Part shown: one piece after another, positions 45,654 to 54,231 of the stretch | Position numbering within the stretch: position 1 is the stretch's first letter | How the letters are laid out: every line of letters starts with the position of its first letter | Origin: Candidatus Altimarinota bacterium | GTDB taxonomy: Bacteria > Patescibacteriota > Gracilibacteria > UBA4473 | Length of the DNA stretch: 64,000 nucleotides | Reading direction: 5' to 3' | Assembly: GCA_021734395.1 (NCBI GenBank) | Contig: JAIPJB010000003.1 | Span: forward strand, 62,001 to 126,000 | Notes under the pieces: generated by a model | Database searches by the model: none | The model's input: only the letters and a program-made list of their open reading frames with translations | Told to the model about the DNA's origin: nothing | Translations under genes and position numbers: made by a program

Positions 45654-45950
45654 ATGTCCTTTGAAAGGTTCAATTTGCCAAAATCACTCCTAACACTACT
45701 TGTCAAAGAAAAAAAATGGCAGGAAATGTCTGAATTAAAATTCTGTGTGCAAACAGAAATTTCTTGTCAGGCAGAATCAAGCGAAACTCCATTTGTAATT
45801 CTGCAACATGGAGAATCAATAGCTCTTACAACAGCGAATCAGAAAGTTTGCTACTTTCGATATCACGGAGGAGGCAGAAGAATTAAAATGCCCACCAAAG
45901 AATTCATTTCTCATCTCCAAAAAAATAATATCTCATTTTCTGGCAACTGA
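45654..45950 (+). CDS. 98-aa protein, unknown function, with strong RBS
   Basis: 98 aa (MSFERFNLPKSLLTLLVKEK). Probably cytoplasmic, with an amphipathic head, a mixed beta region (FCVQTEISCQ, VILQHGESIALTT) and three Cys. No family is recognised. It has features its neighbours lack: a canonical AAAGGAGG Shine-Dalgarno, a long structured leader and its own terminator. This suggests a separately regulated, well-translated, possibly acquired gene. Confidence 0.78.
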   Translation: MSFERFNLPKSLLTLLVKEKKWQEMSELKFCVQTEISCQAESSETPFVILQHGESIALTTANQKVCYFRYHGGGRRIKMPTKEFISHLQKNNISFSGN

Positions 45951-45955
45951 GATTC

Positions 45956-45995
45956 CCCGGTCCTACTGCGTAGCGGTAGGCCGGGATTATTTTTT
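45956..45995 (+). terminator. Rho-independent terminator
   Basis: CCCGG(T)CCTAC pairs with GTAGGCCGGG, with one bulged T, followed by ATTATTTTTT. The ACTGCGTAGCGGTAGG sequence resembles a common intergenic palindrome, so the terminator may derive from a repeat. Confidence 0.8.
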
Positions 45996-46047
45996 GCTCT
46001 TTTTTATGAATAAATAAATTATTCAATAAACATTCTTTTAATCTCTC

Positions 46048-46815
46048 TTATTTTTCTCCCAAATCCAACTCTATTCCCCCCTCATCATCGAGCTGTTTTT
46101 CTACCTCGATCGGCATACTGTCAGGCTTGAAACGTTTTGTAATCTTCGTCTTTTCTGTTTCCTTTTTTTCTTCTTTTTTGGTCTCTGGTTCTTGATTTTT
46201 AGTATTCGATCTTTCCGGTTGCCCCTGATCTCCTACATGTCGCTGAACCAGATTAGAAATTAATTCCTTGAGGGCTGATTCTTCGGTAAAGTTTTTGGCA
46301 TCCACTTGGCTTTCACGATAGGCTTCTATCTCACGAGCGGTTTTATTGGGGCGACTCACCCGCTTAAAAGAGTGCAATTCCGCTCCCCCCGCCTTCATAA
46401 AAAAAAGATCTCCATAATTGGAGAGAAAAGAACGAATTCCCACTCGCACGACCTGGATTTCATCTAGATTCCAGTAATCAATACGACTCGAACGGGTTTT
46501 GAAAAAGTTTTCCCATTCCACAAAAACAATGTTTTCTGTGGTTACTAAAATCGCATTCATGTACCAATGCAAGAAAACTTTATAAAGCTTGTAAAACGTC
46601 AGAAGGAGCATCACGATCCACAGTGGATAAAATTGTGTTCCGTGAAAAACAAACCATAGTACAAAGGTTATGCCTCCATACAAAAACCCCCACATCACTA
46701 GCTTTGAGAATGTTGTGGTACATTCTTTGCGGTAGATTTTCTCAATGAGTTCCTGGTCATTGAGCAGGGAATAAAATCCCAGGCTTTTTAGGTTCCAATT
46801 GGTCCATTTTTCCAT
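46048..46815 (-). CDS. Membrane protein with bacterial PH-like domain
   Basis: 255 aa. Two adjacent helices (about 37-85) precede a domain (about 88-155) in which NAILVTTENIVFVEWENFF and YWNLDEIQVVRVGIRSFLSNYG resemble the bPH2/DUF304-like fold. The C-terminal 80 residues are a charged, disordered tail (EPETKKEEKKETEKTKITKR) ending in an acidic run. It is divergent from lepB. The role is unknown. Confidence 0.75.
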   Translation of the reverse strand: MEKWTNWNLKSLGFYSLLNDQELIEKIYRKECTTTFSKLVMWGFLYGGITFVLWFVFHGTQFYPLWIVMLLLTFYKLYKVFLHWYMNAILVTTENIVFVEWENFFKTRSSRIDYWNLDEIQVVRVGIRSFLSNYGDLFFMKAGGAELHSFKRVSRPNKTAREIEAYRESQVDAKNFTEESALKELISNLVQRHVGDQGQPERSNTKNQEPETKKEEKKETEKTKITKRFKPDSMPIEVEKQLDDEGGIELDLGEK

Positions 46816-46871
46816 TTCAAAAAAGATTGTAGCATAAAAAGTTTTCGTCTACACTTCGGCAGAATTTTCTC

Positions 46872-47531
46872 ATGATAAAAGATAAAAATCAGAGCTGGGT
46901 TGGGTTTATTGTGGAAACTTTAATTCTCATCGGAATCGTTCTTTTTATCCGATTTTATATTTTCCAGTTTTTTCGTGTCTCAGGCCCCTCTATGTGCCCG
47001 ACACTTAACGTTTTGGAAGACGAATGCCAGTATGGAAAAGGTGAATTCATCTTTGTGAATGAGGTTTTATATCATTTCATTCGCGATCCTCAACGAGGCG
47101 AAGTCGTCGTCTTTCGTCCCCCCAATGAAAATGTATACTACATAAAGCGAGTCATCGGTATTCCGGGTGACACTGTTGAAATAAAAAATGGAAAAGTTTT
47201 TCTCAGCAATCAGGATGTTTCTGATTTTGAAATCGAAGAATCCTATCTTTCTCCCCGAAATCAAGGCCGAACTCAAACCAGACAAAAAGATACTTTTCCC
47301 ATTCCCGAAGATCACTATCTTCTTTTTGGAGACAATCGAGCAGAAAGTTTAGATGCCCGTCAATGTTTTAGTGTTTCTGGTTGTGATGGAAGTCATACTC
47401 CATTTGTTCCAGAAAAGTTCATTCAGGGACGAGCAGAATTTGTCATTTGGCCTTTTCGTACAGTCCGATGGATTCCCCATCCTTCCCTTCTCCCTCAAAA
47501 AGAAGTTTCTTCTTCTCCTGAAAGTACTTGA
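46872..47531 (+). CDS. lepB: Signal peptidase I
   Basis: 219 aa. One N-terminal membrane helix (FIVETLILIGIVLFIRFYIF), the catalytic Ser in RVSGPSMCPTL, the catalytic Lys in YYIKRVIGIPGD, and the conserved FGDNRAESLDARQ block. It cleaves signal peptides of Sec-exported proteins, the many found here included. The stop codon overlaps a TTGACG promoter-like box for the next gene. Confidence 0.96.
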   Translation: MIKDKNQSWVGFIVETLILIGIVLFIRFYIFQFFRVSGPSMCPTLNVLEDECQYGKGEFIFVNEVLYHFIRDPQRGEVVVFRPPNENVYYIKRVIGIPGDTVEIKNGKVFLSNQDVSDFEIEESYLSPRNQGRTQTRQKDTFPIPEDHYLLFGDNRAESLDARQCFSVSGCDGSHTPFVPEKFIQGRAEFVIWPFRTVRWIPHPSLLPQKEVSSSPEST

Positions 47532-47556
47532 CGATACTTCCTCCGGCCTTACAATC
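47529..47556 (+). promoter_or_regulatory. Promoter-like boxes after lepB (may instead be a terminator)
   Basis: TTGACG (47529-47534), 16-bp spacer, TACAAT (47551-47556), 33 nt before the next ATG. The same stretch can form an ACTTCC/GGAAGT hairpin followed by GCTTTTTT, so a terminator reading is also possible. Confidence 0.45.
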
Positions 47557-47588
47557 GGAAGTGCTTTTTTCTTAAAATACTCATACAC

Positions 47589-48755
47589 ATGAAACGCTTC
47601 TTTACTATCGCTTTTGCTCTTTTGGCAGGGTCTTTCTGGTGGGCAAATATTGCTCATGCCGATCCTATCCAAAATCTAACCGTCTCTCCAGCCGGGAAAT
47701 ATATCCTGATCGACTGGAATGATGTTTCCGACAGCGTAAAATCTCAAACTCAAGGATATGCTCTGCAGTGGAGTAAGTATCAAAATCAAGTACGAAACGT
47801 AGACCTGTACAGTAAACTCGTAAATGGAAATAATAGTGAATTATCACTCTTTACTTCTGCTGTTTTTGAACCATTAGAAACTTACTATCTTCGAGTCTAC
47901 ACATATGTAAAAGATGGTCGTTATACAACTCTCTCCAATGGGTCTAAAATTCTCAAATTCAAACTCAACACTCATCTCGATGAGGTCGTCTCAAGTGAAT
48001 ATCTCGAACCCAATGATCCTGTCATTATGGATGATGGAGAGAGTGATGTTACCTTCGACTTTGGAAAATTAAGCGTGGTCACCTACGATACATACGTTAT
48101 TTTTTCTTGGTCACGCCCCAATGTCTCTCTGAGCGATGCAAATGGGGTTATTATTGTTCTCACTGAACCGGATGACACCGACTTTTCTGATCCTATTGTG
48201 GAAATGAAAGCCGGACTCGATATTACCAGCGGGAAAATAACCGGACTGAAACCCAATACCAATTATATTGCTCGCGGCTATCTGTACAAAACAAGAGCGG
48301 GTGAAAATCAAAAATTCGGGCCTGGATCCGTCGAATCCTTCACTACGGAAGCAGCATTTTCTGATGCGCAAAAGGCACGAATTGAGCGCCTTCGACGACT
48401 GGGATATATTCGCGAACACGCACTCGTAACGGTTGATGCCAATAATGGAAGTGTCACCGATACTTCTTCTGATACCGAAGAAGAAGAAGAAGAAGAAGAA
48501 GAAGAAGAAGAGACTGAAGTCGAATCAGAAGCTTCTTCTTCGGGAACATATACACGAGTTCAGATTCTCAAAAAAATACGTGATCTCGAACAGGAACTTC
48601 AAGAATGGCGACTGCGTTTGAACCGTTTGAGTAATACTCGTCGTACAGCGACTCCCTCTGCATCACGAAACCCGGCTTCTAATAAATGGAGTCATCTCTC
48701 TTCTCGCATGCAACAGCTCTGCCAAAAAAACTCAAGGCTTCCTGCTTGTCGATAA
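47589..48755 (+). CDS. Exported fibronectin-III-like protein with poly-Glu tract
   Basis: 388 aa. Signal peptide MKRFFTIAFALLAGSFWWAN, then two FN3-like beta domains (about 26-130, with NLTVSPAGKYILIDWND, and 155-260, with ITGLKPNTNYIARGYLYKT). A poly-Glu run encoded by a (GAA)n microsatellite (48477-48512), a coiled coil (ILKKIRDLEQELQEWRLRLN) and a short Cys-containing tail follow. It is probably a surface or cell-wall protein. Slippage at the GAA tract would change the length of the acidic linker without a frameshift. Confidence 0.85.
   Translation: MKRFFTIAFALLAGSFWWANIAHADPIQNLTVSPAGKYILIDWNDVSDSVKSQTQGYALQWSKYQNQVRNVDLYSKLVNGNNSELSLFTSAVFEPLETYYLRVYTYVKDGRYTTLSNGSKILKFKLNTHLDEVVSSEYLEPNDPVIMDDGESDVTFDFGKLSVVTYDTYVIFSWSRPNVSLSDANGVIIVLTEPDDTDFSDPIVEMKAGLDITSGKITGLKPNTNYIARGYLYKTRAGENQKFGPGSVESFTTEAAFSDAQKARIERLRRLGYIREHALVTVDANNGSVTDTSSDTEEEEEEEEEEEETEVESEASSSGTYTRVQILKKIRDLEQELQEWRLRLNRLSNTRRTATPSASRNPASNKWSHLSSRMQQLCQKNSRLPACR
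48477..48512 (+). repeat. (GAA)n microsatellite in coding sequence
   Basis: About twelve GAA/GAG codons in a row encode an uninterrupted Glu run in the exported FN3 protein. The pure triplet repeat is a candidate for in-frame length variation. Confidence 0.9.
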
Positions 48756-48779
48756 ATATATATTTTAACTCTTTTTTTG

Positions 48780-49583
48780 ATGACAAATAAATACTGGTTT
48801 CTTTCATTCCTCTTTCTCGCTCCGGTAGCATTCGCTGCCGATGACGCTCCGCAATCCAATGCGTGTGTGCAGGTTATTCAGCCCGCTGTAAATGCAGATG
48901 GAAAATGTGAAATTTTTCCAACCCCCTGCTCTGTTCCAGAAGGCTGGAAAAAAATATCTTCTTGTGATCTGATCCAACCAGAAGAGTTTGGTCTCAGCCC
49001 AGAAGAAGTCAGCCGTCGGCGACAAATGAGAAGAATTCAAGCGCTCAAAGAAAAAGCAAAAGAAAAAGAAGCAGAAGCCGAAGAAGCTTCTCCTTATCGT
49101 ATAGGAGCTCCCCGCATAGGGCGAGCACGATTTACTCGTTCTGACCGCTTACAACAATCACAAAGTGTCGACAGCAATAAAAGCGAATCTCACTTTTCTC
49201 AACGCGGCAGAAATATCCCGCAATTTGGAAACCGACAAGCGTATCAGCGATATCGAAGACTGAGTCTCAACCAAGCAAATTTTAAAAATGAACGAACCAG
49301 AGTAGAAAAATATCAGGAAAAAGTCCAAACTCGAGGTCGTCGTCGTCCAGCTATTATGGGCTCAACCGATGCAAATCGACAAGGATACCTGTCCAATGAA
49401 AGCTTCTTGGAGCGTCGTAAATTACACAACAAACGCGAACTCGGTGATGAACGGTACTGGAAATCGCCCGAATATATCGATCGAACACCCGATAAAAAAA
49501 GAGTATATGAAGGACCAACACTTCGAAAGATTTATCGTCCCAGCCAGGAAGGAAATCTCGAAGGAAAAGATTTATTGGAATAA
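48780..49583 (+). CDS. Exported protein with Cys-rich head and basic disordered tail
   Basis: 267 aa from the ATG at 48780. The signal peptide ends near FAADD. A compact four-Cys head (NACVQVIQPAVNADGKCEIF, then TPCSVPEGWKKISSC) is a motif often seen in CPR exported proteins and looks like a small disulfide domain. The rest is Arg/Gln-rich and probably disordered (NRQAYQRYRRLSLNQANFKN), ending NLEGKDLLE. It is 24 nt downstream of the FN3 protein gene, likely one transcript, and ends in a terminator at 49606. Confidence 0.82.
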   Translation: MTNKYWFLSFLFLAPVAFAADDAPQSNACVQVIQPAVNADGKCEIFPTPCSVPEGWKKISSCDLIQPEEFGLSPEEVSRRRQMRRIQALKEKAKEKEAEAEEASPYRIGAPRIGRARFTRSDRLQQSQSVDSNKSESHFSQRGRNIPQFGNRQAYQRYRRLSLNQANFKNERTRVEKYQEKVQTRGRRRPAIMGSTDANRQGYLSNESFLERRKLHNKRELGDERYWKSPEYIDRTPDKKRVYEGPTLRKIYRPSQEGNLEGKDLLE

Positions 49584-49605
49584 GAAGAAATAAAAAATTC
49601 GTTCC

Positions 49606-49637
49606 AAAAAACACCCTGAATCTTCGGGGTGTTTTTT
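49606..49637 (+). terminator. Rho-independent terminator
   Basis: ACACCC and GGGTGT with partial inner pairing, flanked by A6 on the left and T6 on the right. Confidence 0.85.
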
Positions 49638-49666
49638 ATTCATCTTTTTTTATTCTCAATTGAGGA

Positions 49667-49751
49667 TGGTGCGCGGGGTGGGACTCGAACCCACACAGAT
49701 TGCTCTACTAGCTCCTAAGGCTAGCGCGTCTACCAATTTCGCCACCCGCGC
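49667..49751 (-). tRNA. tRNA-Leu(TAG)
   Basis: A complete class II tRNA on the minus strand: acceptor GCGCGGG/CCCGCGC, anticodon loop CTTAGGA (anticodon TAG), long variable arm, TTCGAGT loop, A73 and encoded CCA. A broken copy of its 5' third lies 53 nt upstream. Confidence 0.96.
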
Positions 49752-49803
49752 TTATTTTTTACTTCCTTCAATGTAAAAATTTTTTTAACTCTGTCAAAGT
49801 GTG

Positions 49804-49853
49804 TAGCGCGCCTGCCTGCCGGCAGGCAGGTCTACCAATTTCGCCACCCGCGC
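49804..49853 (-). pseudogene. tRNA-Leu 5' fragment interrupted by a palindrome
   Basis: Bases 49831-49853 are an exact copy of the first 23 nt of tRNA-Leu(TAG) and 49804-49810 continue it (CGCGCTA). Between them sits a perfect 20-bp palindrome. After CGCGCTA the similarity ends. This is a truncated duplicate of the tRNA gene disrupted by a palindromic element; it cannot fold as a tRNA. Confidence 0.85.
49811..49830. repeat. CCTGCCTGCC/GGCAGGCAGG palindrome
   Basis: A perfect 10+10 palindrome with no loop, inserted in the tRNA-Leu fragment between positions that are adjacent, or one base apart, in the intact gene. This palindrome is a frequent sequence in CPR genomes. Confidence 0.9.
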
Positions 49854-49894
49854 GTACAAAAGCTGGGGGCATTGTAAAAAAATATAAAAAAAGC

Positions 49895-50431
49895 TCAAGA
49901 AAGAGCGAGTTTTGTTTCTGAAAGGTGGGTCTGGATTGTTTTCCAATCGTAGGGGAATTTGTAATTTTCTGAGGCTCGTATAACAGCTGATAGAAAATGC
50001 CAAAAGCTATTCGATGAAAATGTGAACGCTTCCCCTGTTTCATTTTGAGCATCAAAATTTTCCAATCCGGCTCCCTCTGGAAGGACGGTGACCATTTTAT
50101 TTTTTATTACATATTCCAAGTCTGACCGTGAAGGCTGAGCGGGAAAAACAAAAACATCAGCATTCTGAAGAATTTTTTTTCTATTCAGAGCCGTACTCTC
50201 CAAAAGCGTGAATCCTTTGTTTTTTTGAAGGAGATCGAAAGAAGCTTTCTGAGAAGTTTCATCTCCTTCTGCGAGAGCAAATACCTGAAATCCTAATGAG
50301 GTGAGGGCTTCTATAGATCTCAAAAAGAAATCCGCGTTATTTTCTTTTGTAAGGGGCATAATCATCCCAATACAAAATACTTTTTGAGATGAAGACTGAG
50401 ACGAAGAAGAGGAAGTCAGGGTGTGGGCCAT
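49895..50431 (-). CDS. Glycosyltransferase C-terminal-domain-like protein
   Basis: 178 aa. After a Ser-rich head the chain resembles the C-terminal Rossmann half of a GT-B enzyme of the glycogen synthase type: FCIGMIMPLTKENNADFFLR, NADVFVFPAQPSRSDLEYVI where family members have a PSxxEPxGL-like loop, and a final YDWKTIQTHL. The acceptor half is absent and the donor-site residues are not clearly kept. It is either a degenerate stand-alone domain or a regulator. A palindrome-bearing tRNA fragment lies at its 3' side. Confidence 0.6.
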   Translation of the reverse strand: MAHTLTSSSSSQSSSQKVFCIGMIMPLTKENNADFFLRSIEALTSLGFQVFALAEGDETSQKASFDLLQKNKGFTLLESTALNRKKILQNADVFVFPAQPSRSDLEYVIKNKMVTVLPEGAGLENFDAQNETGEAFTFSSNSFWHFLSAVIRASENYKFPYDWKTIQTHLSETKLALS

Positions 50432-50504
50432 TTGTGAAAAGTATTAAATCAGGGTATTATAACGAAGAAAAAAGAAAAAGTCGAGCATTCCCTCTTGTCA
50501 AAAA

Positions 50505-51449
50505 ATGAAAAGTATTATTTTAATTGATGGAAATTCACTCATGCACCGTTCGTATTACGGTGTCAACAAAGGGTTTATTCCTCTATACGAAGGGAAACCT
50601 ATCGGGATGGTCTATGGTTTTGCCTCAACGCTCTTACATATTATTGAGCAATTTCGACCGGATGGACTCATGGTGACTTTTGATACGAAAGAAAAAACAT
50701 TCCGCCATGAAATGGATGCTGATTACAAAGCGCATCGAGAAAAAGCTCCTGATGATTTTTACGAACAGATTCCCTATGTTTATACGCTTTTAGAACATTT
50801 TTGCATTCCTTCGCTCGACCTTCCCGGCTACGAATCTGATGATATCATTGGTACTATCAGTCAAAAAGCCGCAAAAAAAGAGTATTCTGTAAAAATATTC
50901 AGCAACGATCATGATTTTCTCCAATTAGTTTCTGAGAAAATCAAACTCATAAAATTTAACGGCGGAAAAAATCTTTTAGAATACGGACCCGAACAAACTT
51001 TTTCCCGATATGGAGTCTCCCCCCAACAAATCATTGATTTTAAAGCACTCACCGGAGATAGCTCAGATAATTATAAAGGTATTGAAGGTATCGGTCCGAA
51101 AACGGCTACGTCCCTGCTGCAAAAATATGAGCACCTGGAAGGAATTTATGAACATATACACGAGCTCAAACCCGCGCTCAGAAAAAAATTTGAAGAGCAG
51201 AAAGATTATTTATTTCATTGCCGTGAATTAGCAACAATCCATACAAGCGTTCCGATTGATTTCAATCTTTCTCAGATATTTCAGCTATGTCCTGAGACAA
51301 CCATCGATTTTTTCGAGAAAATGAAATTTCATTCTTTGGAAAATCGCTATAGAAACTTGATCAAAAAATTTGATCAAAACAAAAAGAAAGAACAAAACGA
51401 AGATACAAAAAAATCGCAAGAGGAAGAGCAAATGTCACTCTTTTTGTAA
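50505..51449 (+). CDS. 5'-3' exonuclease (Pol I N-terminal-type flap nuclease)
   Basis: 314 aa. The N-terminus IILIDGNSLMHRSYYGV, LDLPGYESDDIIGTISQKAA and FSNDHDFLQLV carry the acidic metal ligands. The H3TH motif is GIEGIGPKTATSLLQKY. This is the exonuclease domain of DNA polymerase I as a separate protein, with no polymerase domain downstream. It removes RNA primers and flaps. The C-terminal 30 residues are Lys/Glu-rich and end QMSLFL, a plausible sliding-clamp-binding peptide (Q-x-x-L-F-L type). Confidence 0.93.
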   Translation: MKSIILIDGNSLMHRSYYGVNKGFIPLYEGKPIGMVYGFASTLLHIIEQFRPDGLMVTFDTKEKTFRHEMDADYKAHREKAPDDFYEQIPYVYTLLEHFCIPSLDLPGYESDDIIGTISQKAAKKEYSVKIFSNDHDFLQLVSEKIKLIKFNGGKNLLEYGPEQTFSRYGVSPQQIIDFKALTGDSSDNYKGIEGIGPKTATSLLQKYEHLEGIYEHIHELKPALRKKFEEQKDYLFHCRELATIHTSVPIDFNLSQIFQLCPETTIDFFEKMKFHSLENRYRNLIKKFDQNKKKEQNEDTKKSQEEEQMSLFL

Positions 51450-51738
51450 GTATAAAAAGAGAAAAAAAACATTAAAAAAGAAAAAGAATAAATCCTTCTT
51501 AAAAAGAACGAAGAAATGCGCTTTCTTGTGAACACAAAATGTGTTTTTTAAAGTTTTTTTTCTTTCCACTTCAGAAAAAACAACCCGCTTCCGACCATAG
51601 GAAAGATGTTCAAAAAATCAGTTCACAAGCGGCTTAAGAGAAAAAAACATTTGCGCAAATATTTCTTCTCTGCTACTGTCGCAGGCGAATTTTGGTTCTC
51701 ATCTTTTTGACAGCCTTTCTTCCAATCTTCCAACAATA
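51450..51738. other. Gene-free region upstream of ftsA
   Basis: 289 bases with no convincing ORF. The first part is A-rich. An AACACA/TGTGTT hairpin followed by T6 (about 51530-51548) may terminate the exonuclease transcript. TTGACA at 51707-51712 is a good -35 box, but the matching -10 (AACAAT, adjoining the ftsA ATG) is weak and has 20-bp spacing. Confidence 0.5.
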
Positions 51739-52968
51739 ATGGCTCAACAAAAAACACTCGTCTCCCTCGACATTGGCTCTTCTAAAATCCGAACCATTGT
51801 CGGAATTACCCAAGAGAAAAAGAACCTGATTAATATTATTGGTGTTGGGATATCCCCTTCCAACGGTATCCGAAAAGGAATGGTGACCGATATCGATGAA
51901 GCTGTTTCTAATATTACGGCCAGTCTTGAAGACGCGGAACGTATGAGTGGGGAACCTATCCACCGCGTATTCGTTGGTTTTTCTGGACCTCATATCGAAA
52001 CCTATGATTCTCGAGGTGTTATTGCTATCAATGGTCCAAACGCTGAAATCACCGAAGACGATGTCGATCGAGTACTCGATGCCGCACGAGCTGTTTCTCT
52101 TCCTGCAAATAGAGAAATTTTGCGTATTATTCCAAAATCTTTCTCCATCGATTCTCAACACGGGATCAAATACCCTGTCGGAATGACTGGCATACGATTG
52201 GAAGTGGAAGCGCATATTATTGCAGGACAAAAAGCCTCTATTAAAAATTTAGAAAAATGTCTCTACGAAACAGGAGTAGACATCGAAGAAATTATTCCTT
52301 CAAATCTCGCTTGCGCGGAAACCGTTTTAGACAAAAAACAAAAGGAGCTCGGTGTTGTTCTGATCGAAGTTGGAGCTTGTTCAACCAATGTAGCTCTTTT
52401 TGAAGAAGGGACAGTCGTTTCTTCGGCTGTTATTCCGGTAGGAGGAGAGCATGTTACAAACGACCTCGCTATTGGATTGCGTTCCTCTATTGAAACCGCA
52501 GAAAAAATTAAAATTGAATACGGAACCTGTCTGCCTGGAGACGTCAGTGATCGCGAAGAAATCGATCTGTCAAAAATTTCTAAATCCGACAGCCATAGTG
52601 TCAACAAAAAACAAGTCGCTCAGATTATTGAAGCACGCTATCACGAAATATTTATGATGGTGCGTGATGAGCTCGCGAAGGTTGGTCGTGATGGACAACT
52701 GCCTGCCGGAGCAATTTTATGCGGAGGAGCCGTGAAAATGCCCGGTGTTATCGACTTGGCACGAGAATCACTTCAGCTTCCTGTTCAATTGGGTTTCCCC
52801 AATGACATCGAAGGCATTGTCGATCGTGTAGATGACCCCAGCTTTGCCCACAGTATTGGACTGCTTCATTTTGGAAATCGATACGGCGGAAGCCGTTCAC
52901 TTCTGGATTTTGATTTCCGAAAAATGTTCGGTTCTCTGTCAGATTTTTTCAAACGATTACTCCCCTAG
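51739..52968 (+). CDS. ftsA: Cell division protein FtsA
   Basis: 409 aa, actin-like. Phosphate-1 LVSLDIGSSKIRTIVG, the 1C domain with GVGISPSNGIRKGMV, and the C-terminal amphipathic helix (FRKMFGSLSDFFKRLL) that tethers FtsZ to the membrane. The phosphate-2 loop reads VLIEVGACSTNVALF instead of the usual DxGxGTT form, so nucleotide hydrolysis may be altered. It is followed 48 nt later by ftsZ. Confidence 0.95.
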   Translation: MAQQKTLVSLDIGSSKIRTIVGITQEKKNLINIIGVGISPSNGIRKGMVTDIDEAVSNITASLEDAERMSGEPIHRVFVGFSGPHIETYDSRGVIAINGPNAEITEDDVDRVLDAARAVSLPANREILRIIPKSFSIDSQHGIKYPVGMTGIRLEVEAHIIAGQKASIKNLEKCLYETGVDIEEIIPSNLACAETVLDKKQKELGVVLIEVGACSTNVALFEEGTVVSSAVIPVGGEHVTNDLAIGLRSSIETAEKIKIEYGTCLPGDVSDREEIDLSKISKSDSHSVNKKQVAQIIEARYHEIFMMVRDELAKVGRDGQLPAGAILCGGAVKMPGVIDLARESLQLPVQLGFPNDIEGIVDRVDDPSFAHSIGLLHFGNRYGGSRSLLDFDFRKMFGSLSDFFKRLLP

Positions 52969-53016
52969 GTTTTCCTATCTTTAACCCCCTTTTCCCCTCT
53001 TAACCCACCCCTCCCC

Positions 53017-54159
53017 ATGAAAGATATTCTTAAATCGGCTGTCGAAAATACAAACGATGATAAAAAAAATCAAAGAAAAGAATCTCATTCACGCGAAGTA
53101 ACTCCTTCTGTTACCCCTGTTGCCAATATTAAAGTCGTTGGTATCGGTGGCGGAGGTGGAAATGCTATTAATCGCATGGTCAGCTCCGACTTTGCCAATG
53201 TCGAATTTATTTCGATTAATACTGACGCACAAGCACTCTATCACAATAAAGCCGAAACAAAGGTTCATATTGGACGAGATGCCACCAAGGGGTTGGGAGC
53301 CGGATCAAATCCCGAGACAGGGAAAGCTGCCGCTGAAGAATCACTCGAAGAAGTGAAATCTTCTCTCAAAGGGGCTGATATGGTCTTTGTGACCTGTGGA
53401 TTGGGAGGAGGAACCGGAACTGGCGGAGCTCCTATTGTCGCGAGTATTGCTCGAGAGCTCGGAGCACTTACCGTCGGAGTCGTCACCCTGCCTTTTTCTT
53501 TTGAAGGGAAACAACGCCTGGCAAAAGCAGAAACTGGATATGAAGAACTCCGCAACAATGTTGATACACTCATTACTATTCCGAATGATAGAATCCTGTC
53601 TATCATTGACCGCAAAACACCACTCACTGATGCATTTTCCGTTGTTGATGAGGTATTACGTCAAGGAGTACAAGGAATTGCTGATCTGATCACACTCCAT
53701 GGGTTGATCAATGTGGACTTTGCAGATGTTCGTTCTATTATGCGAGATGCCGGTACAGCATTGATGGGAATTGGCTATGGTGCTGGTGAAAACCGAGCCG
53801 TAGAATCCGCCAAAGCCGCCATCGAATCTCCTCTTCTCGATCAATCTATTCATGGTGCCAAAGGTATCCTCTTTAATATTACTGGTGGTGATGATCTTTC
53901 GATGTACGAAGTCGACGAAGCCGCAAAAGTCATTACTGAAGCCGCTGACCCAGAAGCAAATATTATCTTCGGAGCCGTTATCAATGAAAATTATACCGGC
54001 GAAATGAAAATTACTGTCATTGCTACGGGATTTTCTGACACGGAAAAAAAGAAACCCGGACATGCTTCTCTCATGCGACAAGCATTCAGCGTTGACGGAG
54101 AAAAAAAAGAAGAGAATGATCTGGAAACCCCAGCTTTCTTGAGAAAGAAGCTCCGTTGA
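53017..54159 (+). CDS. ftsZ: Cell division protein FtsZ
   Basis: 380 aa tubulin homologue that forms the Z ring. The GTP-binding loop [12 protein letters not shown] (signature at 130-136), the N-terminal [16 protein letters not shown] and the T7 loop [16 protein letters not shown] sequence ([10 protein letters not shown]) are intact. The linker is short and the C-terminal peptide [11 protein letters not shown] would bind FtsA. It ends in TGA, direct evidence for the standard use of UGA, and is followed by a terminator. Confidence 0.98.
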   Translation: MKDILKSAVENTNDDKKNQRKESHSREVTPSVTPVANIKVVGIGGGGGNAINRMVSSDFANVEFISINTDAQALYHNKAETKVHIGRDATKGLGAGSNPETGKAAAEESLEEVKSSLKGADMVFVTCGLGGGTGTGGAPIVASIARELGALTVGVVTLPFSFEGKQRLAKAETGYEELRNNVDTLITIPNDRILSIIDRKTPLTDAFSVVDEVLRQGVQGIADLITLHGLINVDFADVRSIMRDAGTALMGIGYGAGENRAVESAKAAIESPLLDQSIHGAKGILFNITGGDDLSMYEVDEAAKVITEAADPEANIIFGAVINENYTGEMKITVIATGFSDTEKKKPGHASLMRQAFSVDGEKKEENDLETPAFLRKKLR

Positions 54160-54177
54160 ATTTTTTCAAAAAACATC

Positions 54178-54207
54178 TAAAAAACGAGGTCGGATGACCT
54201 CGTTTTC
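54178..54207 (+). terminator. Rho-independent terminator after ftsZ
   Basis: AAAACGAGGTC and GACCTCGTTTT (11 bp, perfect) around GGAT. Its T-run is directly followed by the -10 box of prfB. Confidence 0.93.
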
Positions 54208-54216
54208 TATTTAGGA

Positions 54217-54222
54217 TACAAT
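54217..54222 (+). promoter_or_regulatory. -10 box giving a near-leaderless prfB mRNA
   Basis: TACAAT ends 9 nt before the prfB ATG, so transcription should begin within about three bases of it. The -35 region overlaps the ftsZ terminator stem and is weak. Confidence 0.5.
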
Positions 54223-54231
54223 CACTTTGCA

